Positions 17,601-24,755 are shown, counted from the stretch's first letter. The stretch is DNA of 64,000 nt from Couchioplanes azureus (GCF_014648355.1 NZ_BMQY01000002.1:766389-830388); one strand, 5' to 3'. Program-made: numbers and translations. Notes: generated from the letters alone by a model not told the origin.

Positions 17601-18025
17601 TCGGCCGCACCGTTCTGCGGCTTCGACAGGTCCAGGGAGAGCTCGGCGCCGAAGATCGTGGGCAGGCCGAGCTCGCGGGCGGCCTGCGAGAACCGCACCA
17701 CCCCGTAGAAGCCGTCGTGGTCGGTGACGGCGAGCCCGGTGAGCCCCAGCCGCACCGCCTCCTCGGCGAGCTCCTCCGGATGGCTCGCACCGTCCAGGAA
17801 GCTGAAGTTGGTGTGGCAGTGCAGCTCGGCGTACCGCTCCTCGGGCCGGGTGCGGATCAGGGCGGGCGCCTCGTACGGCTGCCGCTTGCGGCTCCAGGCA
17901 GGCGAGTCGCCGCCGTCACCGTCGACGGCGAGCGGGTCGACGACGTGCAGATGCCGCCTGGCCCGGCCGGTGAGGGCGCTCTCCAGCTCACCCCACGGCT
18001 TCGGCGGATTGTGGAAGCCCATCAC
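14675..18025 (-). CDS. dnaE2: Error-prone DNA polymerase III alpha subunit (ImuC/DnaE2)
   Basis: 1116 residues. An N-terminal PHP domain (ELHCHTNFSFLDGAS near residues 67-81) precedes a C-family polymerase core with PDIDVDIESDRREE carrying the catalytic Asp pair. DnaE2 extends primers past lesions together with ImuA and ImuB and causes damage-induced mutagenesis. It starts 6 nt after the imuB stop and is the last gene of the mutasome operon. A short AT-rich stretch (15945-15975), coding HPYIRRKNG, stands out in base composition. A hairpin (GAACGGA...TCCGTTC) after the stop codon may end the transcript. Confidence 0.96.
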   Translation of the reverse strand: MMGFHNPPKPWGELESALTGRARRHLHVVDPLAVDGDGGDSPAWSRKRQPYEAPALIRTRPEERYAELHCHTNFSFLDGASHPEELAEEAVRLGLTGLAVTDHDGFYGVVRFSQAARELGLPTIFGAELSLDLSKPQNGAADPEGRHLLALAHGPEGYARLARTISRGQLDGAEKGKPAYGDLEQIAEVLRDHVLVLTGCRKGSVPRALAAEGPRGAARELDRLVGLFGAGNVAVELTDHGDPYDGDRNDALYDLAQSRRLEVVATNNVHYATPGRRRLATALAAVRARRSLDEIDGWLPAAGAAHLRSGAEMKRRFAAYPGAVENAAMFGDDLAFDLQLVAPRLPAFAIPEPGHTEMSWLRELTMRGARERYGPPQAHPKAYAQLEHELRMIEELDFPGYFLVVYDIVRFCREKNIYCQGRGSAANSAVCYALRITNVDAVEYDLLFERFLAPERDGPPDIDVDIESDRREEVIQYVYDKHGREHTAQVANVISYRPRSAVRDMAKAFGFSPGQQDAWSKQIDRWGSVAAVDVEDIPEQVVAFANEVQDFPRHLGIHSGGMVICDRPIIEVCPVEWGRMPGRTVLQWDKDDCAAVDLVKFDLLGLGMLSALHYAYDMIESDLDLGTMRLDDPEVYAMLCRADSVGVFQVESRAQMATLPRLKPDKFYDLVIEVALIRPGPIQGGSVHPYIRRKNGLEEPSVPHPLMANALAKTLGVPLFQEQLMQLAIDVAGFDPAEADQLRRAMGSKRSMEKMERIKKRLYEGMAARGITGDLADDLFLKLSAFASYGFPESHAMSFAFLVYASAWLKRYHPAAFCAALLNAQPMGFYSPQSLVDDARRHGVEVRRPDINLSDAAATLESTATTRWGSAPGEPPHAWGLGGPAVRMGLSSVRTLGEEMAKTVEEERRAHGPYRDMADLARRTGCATAHLEALATSDAFAGFGLSRREALWAAGAAAQDRPDRLPGTVTGTDAPTLPGMGEVDKLVADVWATGLSPDAHPAQFLREELTRRGALPIARLGRVEAGTRIRAGGIVTHRQRPATAGGVTFVNLEDETGMLNVTCSPGLWQRYRRVARTSTALVVRGRLEKVEGVLNLVADRLDALTPPVTPASRDFR

Positions 18026-18031
18026 GTACCC

Positions 18032-19825
18032 CTAGTCGTAGATCGCCTCGATCGCCCAATGCCCCGACGACAGGGACAGCAGGAACGCCCGCCCGTCCGC
18101 GACGGCCATCTGGAACCGGGCCCGGCGGCGCGACTCGGCCGGCGCCCACCACCGCTCGTCCACCGGCCACGGCCCGGCCCACCCGGTGATCTCGGCGGGC
18201 TCGTCACCGATCATCAGGACGGCCGGGTCGCCGCTCAGTTCGAGGCGGGCGCTGACGGCGACCGGCGTACCCGTCCCGTCCAGCACCACGGCGGGCGCGG
18301 GCAGCGGCAGGACCAGCGCGGGCGAGGGCGCGGGGATACGGCCCGGCCACGGTGGACGGTCATCCTTCCGGGCCTTCCTCCCCGTACCTTTCCCTCCCTT
18401 TCCTCCCTCCCCTAGTTGTCCCCTCTGCCCTGGCTGCCCTCTCTCTCCTGGCTGCCCTCCCTCTCCTGGCTGCCCTCCCTCTCCTGGCTTCTCGATTTGT
18501 TCGATATCTCCCATATGCGGGATATTTTCTCTTTCCCTTATTTGTTCCACTTCTCCGTCAGCGACTGCCACGAAGGTCGGCATCGGCACCGGCGAGGAGC
18601 CCGGCCGGGCCGGCTCCCGCTCGTCACCCCACGGCACGAACCGCACCCGGTCGTCGGCGGACCGGCCACCGCCGGCCACCGCGGTGAGCACCGACTCGGG
18701 GCCGAGCAGACCCTGGATCCGGCTCAGCGCCCGGTGCGCCCGCTCCCGTTCCGCGCCCGCGTCACCCCACAGGCCGGGCTGGAGTCCCAGGTGGACGAGG
18801 ACGCCGTCGGGCACCAGCCGGAGCCGGACCAGGCCCGCGGTCGGCCGGACGGGCGCGCCGCGGCGGGCGCCGGTCAGCCAGCCGTCGAGCTGCCAGCGCA
18901 CCCGTTCGGCGATGGCCGCGGCGGTGAGCATCCCGTCGTGGCGCCACACCCGGTGCAGTTCCTGGCCGTCGGCGGTGACCGCCTCGATGCCCAGCCGGGT
19001 GCAGGCCAGACCGTGCGCGGCGAGCCGGTCGTGCAGCCGCTCGGCCAGCGCCCGCCCGGCGAACGCGGCGACGTCGACCCGTTCGAGCGGCTCGTCGTAC
19101 GTGCCGGACACCTCGAGGTCGGGCGGCGGCTGCCGGACGGCGAGCGGCCGATGGTCGAGCCCGGCGGCGAGCCGGTGCGCGAGCGCCCCGTCGAACCCGA
19201 ACCGGCTCAGCACGTCGGAGGCGGGCAGCGCGGCGAAGTCACCCAGCGTCGCCACCCCGAGCCGGCGCAACAGGTCGGCCAGCGCGGGCCGCTCCAGCGC
19301 CTCGATGGTCACCGAGGCGAGAAACTCCCGGGTACGCCCGGGGGCGACGATCCGCCCGGCCCGAGCGGCCAGCCCGGCGGCGAACACCCCGTCGGCGATG
19401 CCCACCTGGCTCTCGACGGCACAGGCCTGCGCCACCTGCTCGACGATCCGCTCGGCGGCCCGCTCCTCACCCCCGAAGTAGCGCGAAGGCCCCCGCGCGG
19501 CCAGTGCACAGGCACCGGGTCGCACCACCTCGACCCCGACGGCAACCTCCTCGACGGCGGCGACCACCGGCTCGAAGGCCCGGGCGTCCCGCCTCGGATC
19601 GTCCTCGACGACGACGAGCTGAGGACAACGCCCCTGGGCCTCCCGCCGCCGCAGCCCCCGCCGCACCCCCTCGGCCCGGGCCGCCTCCGAACAGGCGACA
19701 ACCCGGTTGCCCCGCAACACGACAACCGGCCCGGCAGCGGAAACCCCCTCCACGATCTCAGCGGCGACGACCGGCCAGTCCGGGCACCAGACCAGCAAGG
19801 TACGAGGCCCCGAAGCGGCACTCAC
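18032..19825 (-). CDS. imuB: ImuB, Y-family-like mutasome subunit
   Basis: 597 residues from a GTG at 19825 that overlaps the imuA stop (GTGA). The N terminus reads RTLLVWCPDWPVVAAE, the ImuB variant of the Y-polymerase palm in which the catalytic acids are replaced. ImuB is a non-catalytic hub that ties DnaE2 and ImuA to the sliding clamp. Residues ~420-490 form a Gly/Pro/Gln/Glu-rich linker with EGGQPG repeats and an unusually AT-rich coding segment; this is an insertion relative to compact family members. The conserved C-terminal region follows it. Confidence 0.93.
   Translation of the reverse strand: MSAASGPRTLLVWCPDWPVVAAEIVEGVSAAGPVVVLRGNRVVACSEAARAEGVRRGLRRREAQGRCPQLVVVEDDPRRDARAFEPVVAAVEEVAVGVEVVRPGACALAARGPSRYFGGEERAAERIVEQVAQACAVESQVGIADGVFAAGLAARAGRIVAPGRTREFLASVTIEALERPALADLLRRLGVATLGDFAALPASDVLSRFGFDGALAHRLAAGLDHRPLAVRQPPPDLEVSGTYDEPLERVDVAAFAGRALAERLHDRLAAHGLACTRLGIEAVTADGQELHRVWRHDGMLTAAAIAERVRWQLDGWLTGARRGAPVRPTAGLVRLRLVPDGVLVHLGLQPGLWGDAGAERERAHRALSRIQGLLGPESVLTAVAGGGRSADDRVRFVPWGDEREPARPGSSPVPMPTFVAVADGEVEQIRERENIPHMGDIEQIEKPGEGGQPGEGGQPGERGQPGQRGQLGEGGKGGKGTGRKARKDDRPPWPGRIPAPSPALVLPLPAPAVVLDGTGTPVAVSARLELSGDPAVLMIGDEPAEITGWAGPWPVDERWWAPAESRRRARFQMAVADGRAFLLSLSSGHWAIEAIYD
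18420..18492. repeat. 18-bp tandem repeat inside imuB
   Basis: About four copies of an 18-bp unit containing CTCCTGGCTGCCCT on the + strand, encoding the EGGQPG repeats of the ImuB linker. Being a multiple of three, copy-number change would keep the frame. Confidence 0.85.
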
Positions 19826-20925
19826 GTCGACTCCACGATGGACACCCGCACCCCGGCCGACGGCCCACCCTCCCGGGCCGAGCACGAGTCGACCCCCACC
19901 GGCCAAGACACCAGCGACCCGGACGCGGCCCTCCCGGACGCGGACGACGTGGGTGAGACGGACGCAGGCCGGGCGGACGCGGACGGCCCGGGCACGGGTG
20001 TTGCGGGGATCCCGGGCATCCACATGGTCAGCTCCTTGGGCCGAGCGGCAGCCCCCCGCCCCCGGGCGACCACGGTGACCTCCCGCCGCCGCAACCGCCC
20101 CCGCCCCGCGCCGAGCCCCTCCCAACGCCCCCGGGTGACCTGCAGGGTGACGTCGGCCCCGTCCCACCGCCCGTATGGCACGAGCACACACCCCCGCTGC
20201 CGAGCCCGGGCGACGAGCCGGCTGGCGACGGAGGCGGAGACAGACCCGGGAACGGCGACGACCACGACATCGACCCCGTCGATGAGCGCGGCGACCACGG
20301 TCGGCCACTCGGGGCCCGGGTTCGGCACCAGAGCCAGCCGCTCGAGAGCAATCCCGCTCTCGGCGGCCGCAAGCACCCCGAGCGCCGGAACACCCACCAC
20401 GGCACACCACGATCCGGCACGGGAGGCAGCGGCGAGAAGAGCAAGCAGAAGAGAGGTATTCCCACCTCCCGTCCCCACCGAGACGCCGGCGCCTGCGGAG
20501 GCACCCACCCTGGCCATCGCAGCTGTGGAGGCACCCGCCCTGGCCACCGCTGCGGCGCCTGCTCCACTGCCCACAGCGGCTCCCGCGCCGGCATCGGCGA
20601 AAGACAGGGGAAGCTGCCGCTTCTGCGACGAGCCGGACCGTGCGGGGCCGGGGCCGGGTCCGGCACCGTGTGCAGGGCCGGTTCCGTGCTTCCAGCCGTG
20701 CTCCGAGCGGTGGGAAGGACCGGAGGCCCGGTCCCTCGGGAGGCCGGAGCCGGAAGGAAGTCCGATCGCGACGGTGCTGCCCCGGCGAAGCCCCCGCCCG
20801 GGCAGCAATCCCCCCAACGCGGGAAGTACCGGCAGCACCCGGTGCATCCCGCTCTCGACGATCTCGCCGGCAGGACGCACCAGGTCGGCAAGAGCCGCAG
20901 CCCCACCGATCATGCGCCCGGCCAT
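19822..20925 (-). CDS. imuA: ImuA-like RecA-fold mutasome subunit
   Basis: 367 residues, longer than the usual ~230-270. Residues 1-55 and 151-300 match the actinobacterial ImuA pattern (LRRGSTVAIG, then LLALLAAAS, SWCAVVGVPALG, LERLALVP). Between them lie ~95 residues of Ala/Gly/Pro-rich repeats, exactly at the expected P-loop, which survives only as GTGGGNTS with Asn for the Walker Lys. ImuA assists ImuB and DnaE2 in translesion synthesis. Its stop overlaps the imuB start. The C terminus is another Ala/Ser-rich tail. Confidence 0.85.
   Translation of the reverse strand: MAGRMIGGAAALADLVRPAGEIVESGMHRVLPVLPALGGLLPGRGLRRGSTVAIGLPSGSGLPRDRASGPSHRSEHGWKHGTGPAHGAGPGPGPARSGSSQKRQLPLSFADAGAGAAVGSGAGAAAVARAGASTAAMARVGASAGAGVSVGTGGGNTSLLLALLAAASRAGSWCAVVGVPALGVLAAAESGIALERLALVPNPGPEWPTVVAALIDGVDVVVVAVPGSVSASVASRLVARARQRGCVLVPYGRWDGADVTLQVTRGRWEGLGAGRGRLRRREVTVVARGRGAAARPKELTMWMPGIPATPVPGPSASARPASVSPTSSASGRAASGSLVSWPVGVDSCSAREGGPSAGVRVSIVEST
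20475..20760. repeat. Low-complexity insertion in imuA
   Basis: Codes ImuA residues ~56-150, with imperfect repeats such as two copies of GGAGGCACCC(A/G)CCCTGGCCA on the + strand near 20490-20550. It splits the nucleotide-binding loop of ImuA without breaking the frame. Confidence 0.7.
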
Positions 20926-21418
20926 CGTCCCGCCCCGCTGTACACATTCACCAAAGATCAGTAGTCGGTCGGCCGGCCGGCAAGCCGGCCCGCGTCAGAC
21001 CGTCAGCACCTGGACGAGCAGGCAAGTGGCCGACCAGGAAAGTGGACGGTCAGCAAGCGCGCGGCCAGGAAGGCGACGGCAAGCAAGCACACGACCTCGA
21101 AGCGACCAGCCGGCAGCGCGCCGTCCGGCAGCGACGGCCGGCGAGCGCATGACCGGGTGGCGACGGCCAGCCAGCACACGGCCAGGCGGTGGCAGGCAGC
21201 GACCGGCCGACCGGCAAGTGGACGGCCAGGCAACGATCAGCGTCGCCGCGACACACCGCCAGGCGAACTGCCGCAACACACCAGCCAGGCGAACTGCCAC
21301 AACACACCGCCAGGGCGAGAACACACCGCCAGGGCGAGCTGTTGCAGCACATCAGCCAGGCGAGGCGCTGCAACGGCTGGGGGTGCGGGCCAGGCAGGGC
21401 GGTTAGCCGGGTGGCCGG
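20926..21418. repeat. Repeat-rich spacer between HEPN gene and imuA
   Basis: No convincing gene. 21250-21365 holds four to five imperfect 19-26-bp units built on ACACACCGCCAGGCGA. 21030-21235 has further scattered repeats of AAGTGGACGG and GGCCAGG type. On the minus strand this lies downstream of the HEPN gene and upstream of imuA, so it is probably transcribed. No LexA box was found here. Confidence 0.75.
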
Positions 21419-22282
21419 CTAGGCGGCTTCGAGGGTGGGCTGAAAGGCGAGGCCGAGTGCCGACTGCACCAGGGACACGAAGGTCTCCGCCGCTCTCAGC
21501 AGGTCGTCCGCCTCCCGGGTGGTCACCACTCGGGGAATGCCGGCCTCCGCCGCCGCTCGTTTGGCGGCGCCCAGGGCGAAGTAGTTGGCCCAGTCGCCGA
21601 ACTCGGGGGCCACCAGGACCAGGAGCGACCAGACGCTGGTCACGCGGTTGCGGCGGCTGGGGGCGGCCGGTCTGGCGCGGGCGGCGAGGACCGCGGCGGC
21701 GGCTCGGAGGGCGGCCAGGTGGGCCGCCGCGTAGCGCAGCCCGTCGGGGCGGGTGCGGGCCGCCTCGACCAGGCCTTGGCGGGCGATCGCGAGCAGTTGG
21801 GCCGGGGTGCGGTGCGGCAGGAGGTTGGCGGGAATCGTCGGAGCCGCCTGCGTCCCCGCCGTGGGGGCGTGCGCCAGGCCGAACGACTGTGGCTCCGGCG
21901 GACCGGACCGCGACACACCGGTCCGCGGCGAACGCGCCTCCGGCAGCCCAGGATCCGGCATGCCCGGCACCGCCAGCCCAGGATCCGGCGTGCCCGGCAC
22001 CGACAGACCCGGCTCTCGCGTGGCCGGCCCCGACGGACCACGGGCCGGCAAGCCACGAGCCGACCGAGCATGGGCCGACCGAGCATGGGCCGGCAAGCCA
22101 CGGGCCGACGGAGCACGGGCCGGCAAGCCGGGATCGGACGAGCCGGGATCGGACGAGCCGGGATCGGACGAGCCGGGCTCCGGCAGACCGGACTCCGGGA
22201 AGCCGGGGTCGGAGACGCCGGTATCCGGGGGGCTCGGCGGCGGGACGGGTGCTCTCGCGCCCGGTGCCGGGTTGCTCACCAT
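21419..22282 (-). CDS. SAV_6107-type HEPN domain protein with repetitive N terminus
   Basis: 287 residues from ATG 22282, chosen for the GAGGAG upstream. Residues ~1-140 are Pro/Gly/Ser/Asp-rich repeats, including three SSDPG copies. The C-terminal ~140 residues are helical (LLAIARQGLVEAARTRPDGL, VWSLLVLVAPEFGDWANYF, AETFVSLVQSALG) and resemble the HEPN-type family that accompanies Y-polymerase and dnaE2 genes in actinomycetes. HEPN domains often act as RNases or nucleotidyltransferase partners; the canonical R-x4-6-H motif is not evident, so catalysis is doubtful. Two LexA boxes lie ~400 bp upstream. Confidence 0.75.
   Translation of the reverse strand: MVSNPAPGARAPVPPPSPPDTGVSDPGFPESGLPEPGSSDPGSSDPGSSDPGLPARAPSARGLPAHARSAHARSARGLPARGPSGPATREPGLSVPGTPDPGLAVPGMPDPGLPEARSPRTGVSRSGPPEPQSFGLAHAPTAGTQAAPTIPANLLPHRTPAQLLAIARQGLVEAARTRPDGLRYAAAHLAALRAAAAVLAARARPAAPSRRNRVTSVWSLLVLVAPEFGDWANYFALGAAKRAAAEAGIPRVVTTREADDLLRAAETFVSLVQSALGLAFQPTLEAA
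22133..22180. repeat. 15-bp tandem repeat in HEPN gene
   Basis: Three direct copies of GGGATCGGACGAGCC encode SSDPG repeats in the N-terminal region of the HEPN protein. Confidence 0.85.
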
Positions 22283-22361
22283 GGGTCTCTCCTCGCGTGT
22301 ATCGCATCCGACGTGCTGGTCGAACCGTCGCTGCGGAGGAAGGCACAGCGGGGTGGCGCTG

Positions 22362-22401
22362 CCGGCCGGGTGTGAAGCTTCCCCACACCACACCCGGCCG
22401 G
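22362..22401. promoter_or_regulatory. Perfect 13-bp inverted repeat in HEPN gene leader
   Basis: Arms CCGGCCGGGTGTG (22362-22374) and CACACCCGGCCGG (22389-22401), loop 14 nt. It lies 80 nt upstream of the HEPN start on the minus strand. Confidence 0.7.
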
Positions 22402-22417
22402 ACTTCGCCGGCGGGGT

Positions 22418-22458
22418 CCGTCGTCCGCCGCCCGGGGGTCGAGGGCGGCGGACGACGG
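22418..22458. promoter_or_regulatory. Perfect 16-bp inverted repeat in HEPN gene leader
   Basis: Arms 22418-22433 and 22443-22458 are exact complements with a 9-nt loop. Together with the 13-bp hairpin it forms two strong adjacent structures between the LexA-controlled promoter and the coding region. Confidence 0.75.
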
Positions 22459-22663
22459 TCCTGCCTGGTGCAGGCCCGGACCCGCGAATGCCCGGACCTT
22501 GCGTGCGGCGCTTCGCGGGCGCCACACCCGGGAGCCGCGCCGCGAACGCGGCCTCCCGATCAGTCAGCCCGGGTGCCCGATCGGTCCGGAAAGCCGTTCC
22601 CGCGCCGGCCGGTGGTGGGCGCCTGCCCGGAGGGGACAGCCACCCGACCGGGTGCGACCGGCA

Positions 22664-22679
22664 GGGAACAACCGTTCGA
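22664..22679. promoter_or_regulatory. LexA (SOS) box 2
   Basis: GGGAACAACCGTTCGA on the + strand; it matches 10 of 12 defined bases of the actinobacterial consensus TCGAAC-N4-GTTCGA. Its centre is 21 bp, two helical turns, from box 1. Confidence 0.75.
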
Positions 22680-22684
22680 CTTAA

Positions 22685-22700
22685 TCGAACACTCGTTCTA
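22685..22700. promoter_or_regulatory. LexA (SOS) box 1
   Basis: TCGAACACTCGTTCTA on the + strand matches 11 of 12 defined bases of TCGAAC-N4-GTTCGA. It stands upstream of the minus-strand HEPN-imuA-imuB-dnaE2 genes and is the only SOS-box pair found in the cluster. Confidence 0.85.
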
Positions 22701-23154
22701 ACTACCGGAGAGAGTAACACTCCCCTCCGACAAAAAAGCAACGCCGAGAAGAGCGACGTCACGCACCGAGGCGGCGAGAAAGACAGCGACACGGGAGAGC
22801 GAGAAGGAACGGGGCCGAGGCGAGAAGGACGCGAGACACCGGAGGTGAGCAGGGACGCGGGCACCGGAGGCGAGAGGGGACGCAAGGCGCGGAGGCGAGA
22901 AAGGACGGGACGCGGAAGGGTGGCGGTGGCGCGGGAAGGGCGGCGGTGGCGCGGGAAGGGCGGCGGTGGTGCGGGGAGGGCGGCGGTGGTGCGGGGAGGG
23001 CGGCGGTGGTGCGGGGAGGGCGGCGGTGGTGCGGGGAGGGCGCGTCGGGGGTGGACCGTGCGGACGGCCGGTTCGTTGATTCCGGGCGTATCGGTTGTCA
23101 GGATGCATACGGGTACGGCACCCCCATCCGTACCCCGCGGCGAAGGGACGGGAC
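22701..23154. repeat. Purine-rich intergenic tract with 20-bp minisatellite
   Basis: No gene is supported. From ~22740 the + strand is strongly purine-rich. 22931-23041 holds 5.5 copies of a 20-bp unit (GCGGGGAGGGCGGCGGTGGT and close variants), preceded by a partial copy at 22921. The G runs could form quadruplexes or triplexes. It separates the SOS cluster from the divergent SDR gene. Confidence 0.85.
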
Positions 23155-23964
23155 ATGCGCACGATCGTGGTCACCGGGGCGAGTTCCGGGGTAGGGCTGG
23201 CCGCCGCGACGGAGCTGGCCGCGCAGGGCGACCAGGTGGTCGTCGTCGGGCGTGATCCCGGCCGGTTGCGCGCGGCGACGGCGGCGGTCCGGGCGGCGGC
23301 GACCGGCCCCGAGCCGGGCGAGTTCCGGGCGGACTTCGAGTCCCTGGACGAGGTACGGCGGCTCGCGGACCGTCTGCTGGAGACGTACCCGGCGATCGAC
23401 GTCCTCGCGAACAACGCCGGCGGCATGCTGGGGGCGTACCGCAAGACGGTGGACGGCTTCGAGGCGACCCTGGCGGGCAACCACCTCTCGCCCTTTCTCC
23501 TGACCCACCTGCTGCGCGAGCGGCTGCGCGGCGGCCGGGTGGTGAACACCGCCTCCCGGCGGCACCAGCCGGACGGGCTCGATCCCGACGACCTCGCCGG
23601 CGACCCGGCGTCGTGGGGCGGCTGGCGGGCCTACGCCGCGAGCAAGGCGGCCAACATCCTCTTCACCGCGGAGGCGGCCCGGCGCTGGCCGGACGTCCTG
23701 TCGGTGGCCTTCCATCCGGGCGTGGTGCGCACGAACTTCGGCGTGGGCCCGGTGACGCGGTTCTTCTACCGGGCCGCCCCGTTCCTGACCACCCCGCAGA
23801 AGGCGGGCGCGCTGCTGGCGTGGCTGGCGACCGCGTCCGCGGCCGAGCTGCGCAACGGCGCGTACTACGTCGGGCGCGAGGTCACCGCGCCGGACCGGCG
23901 GCTGGCCGATCCGGCGCTCGCCTCCCGGCTCTGGGAGACGAGCGCCAAGGCGGTCGGCATCTAG
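23155..23964 (+). CDS. Short-chain dehydrogenase/reductase
   Basis: 269 residues. The N-terminal TGASSGVG dinucleotide-binding motif, NNAGG, and the YAASK catalytic Tyr/Lys are present; NTAS is in the position of the catalytic Ser. The sequence resembles the retinol-dehydrogenase-like or WW-domain-oxidoreductase-like SDRs of actinobacteria, which reduce or oxidise carbonyl/alcohol groups with NAD(P). The ATG is supported by AAGGGACGG upstream. It converges on and overlaps the next gene by 4 bp. Substrate unknown. Confidence 0.9.
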   Translation: MRTIVVTGASSGVGLAAATELAAQGDQVVVVGRDPGRLRAATAAVRAAATGPEPGEFRADFESLDEVRRLADRLLETYPAIDVLANNAGGMLGAYRKTVDGFEATLAGNHLSPFLLTHLLRERLRGGRVVNTASRRHQPDGLDPDDLAGDPASWGGWRAYAASKAANILFTAEAARRWPDVLSVAFHPGVVRTNFGVGPVTRFFYRAAPFLTTPQKAGALLAWLATASAAELRNGAYYVGREVTAPDRRLADPALASRLWETSAKAVGI

Positions 23965-24755
23965 CCGGCGGCCGAGCCGTCCAGCAGTTCCCGCAGGGCG
24001 GCGTGCGTCTCGTGGTCCGCCGCCACCACCAGCCCGCCGGCCCCGGTGTGCAGCGGCTGTCCGTCGATCCCGGTGACCACGCAGCCCGCCGCCTGGCACA
24101 GCGCGATCCCGGCGGCGAAGTGGACGCTGTCGCGCAGCCGGCCGTCGGTGACGTACGCGGCGCGCCGGCCGGCGGCGACCCAGGCCACGGCGAGGGTGCT
24201 GGACACCACCCGCGGCCCGAACCGCTGCCCGAAGCGGGGGTCGGCGAGCAGGTCCGCCGCCCGGAAGCGGGGCGCGTTGGGGAACGGCGGGTCGAGGTTG
24301 AGGTCCACCAGCAGCGACTCCGCCGACGGGGTGAGCGGCTCGTCGGCGCCGTCGCGGCGTACCCGGGCGGCGGTGCCGTCGGTCCAGAAGACCTCGCCGG
24401 AGAACGGGTCGGCGGACGCCGCCGCGGTGATCTCCGAGCCGGTGCGCAGGGCGACGTTCACGGCGACCAGCATGGTGCGGGCCGCGAAGTTGCGGGTGCC
24501 GCAGAGCGGGTCGACGAGCCACATCCGCTCGGTGCCCGGTCCGCCGGTACGGCCGCTCTCCTCTCCGGTGACGGCGTCGCCGGGGCGGGCGGCGCGCAGC
24601 ACGTCGACGATGACCTGCTCGGCCTCGACGTCGGCGGAGGTGGCGAAGTCGCCGGCGGACTTGGCGAAGCGGGTCAGCGCCGAGCCGTACGCGCGGAGGA
24701 CGACGCCGGCCCCCGCCTGCGCCGCCGCGATCGCCAGCTCCACATCCGTGATCAT
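23961..24755 (-). CDS. Inositol monophosphatase-fold protein with altered metal site
   Basis: 264 residues with the family's order of motifs: a GEES metal ligand at 64-67, then WLVDPLCGTRNF at 79-90, and a C-terminal FAAGIALCQAAG segment. Canonical enzymes have DPxDGT and WDxAAG; here the second Asp is Cys85 and the C-terminal Asp is missing. Known family members hydrolyse inositol or related phosphomonoesters with two or three metals; this protein has lost two ligands and may be inactive or changed in function. The 3' end overlaps the SDR gene. Confidence 0.85.
   Translation of the reverse strand: MITDVELAIAAAQAGAGVVLRAYGSALTRFAKSAGDFATSADVEAEQVIVDVLRAARPGDAVTGEESGRTGGPGTERMWLVDPLCGTRNFAARTMLVAVNVALRTGSEITAAASADPFSGEVFWTDGTAARVRRDGADEPLTPSAESLLVDLNLDPPFPNAPRFRAADLLADPRFGQRFGPRVVSSTLAVAWVAAGRRAAYVTDGRLRDSVHFAAGIALCQAAGCVVTGIDGQPLHTGAGGLVVAADHETHAALRELLDGSAAG

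Noticed and set aside
14537..18415. 1292-codon open frame on the + strand opposite dnaE2
   Set aside because: Antisense shadow of dnaE2, kept open by GC-rich third positions.
18032..20947. 971-codon extension of imuB
   Set aside because: The part beyond 19825 overlaps imuA in another frame; the GTG at 19825 with the GTGA overlap is the natural start.
21250..21365. 19-26-bp repeats considered as CRISPR or an origin
   Set aside because: Units are imperfect and contiguous; no spacers, DnaA boxes or replication genes.
22283..22660. Protein-coding gene in the HEPN leader on the minus strand
   Set aside because: Only low-quality open frames; perfect hairpins occupy the region.
22931..23041. Regular 20-bp repeats considered as a CRISPR array
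   Set aside because: Repeats are contiguous without spacers and no cas genes are present.
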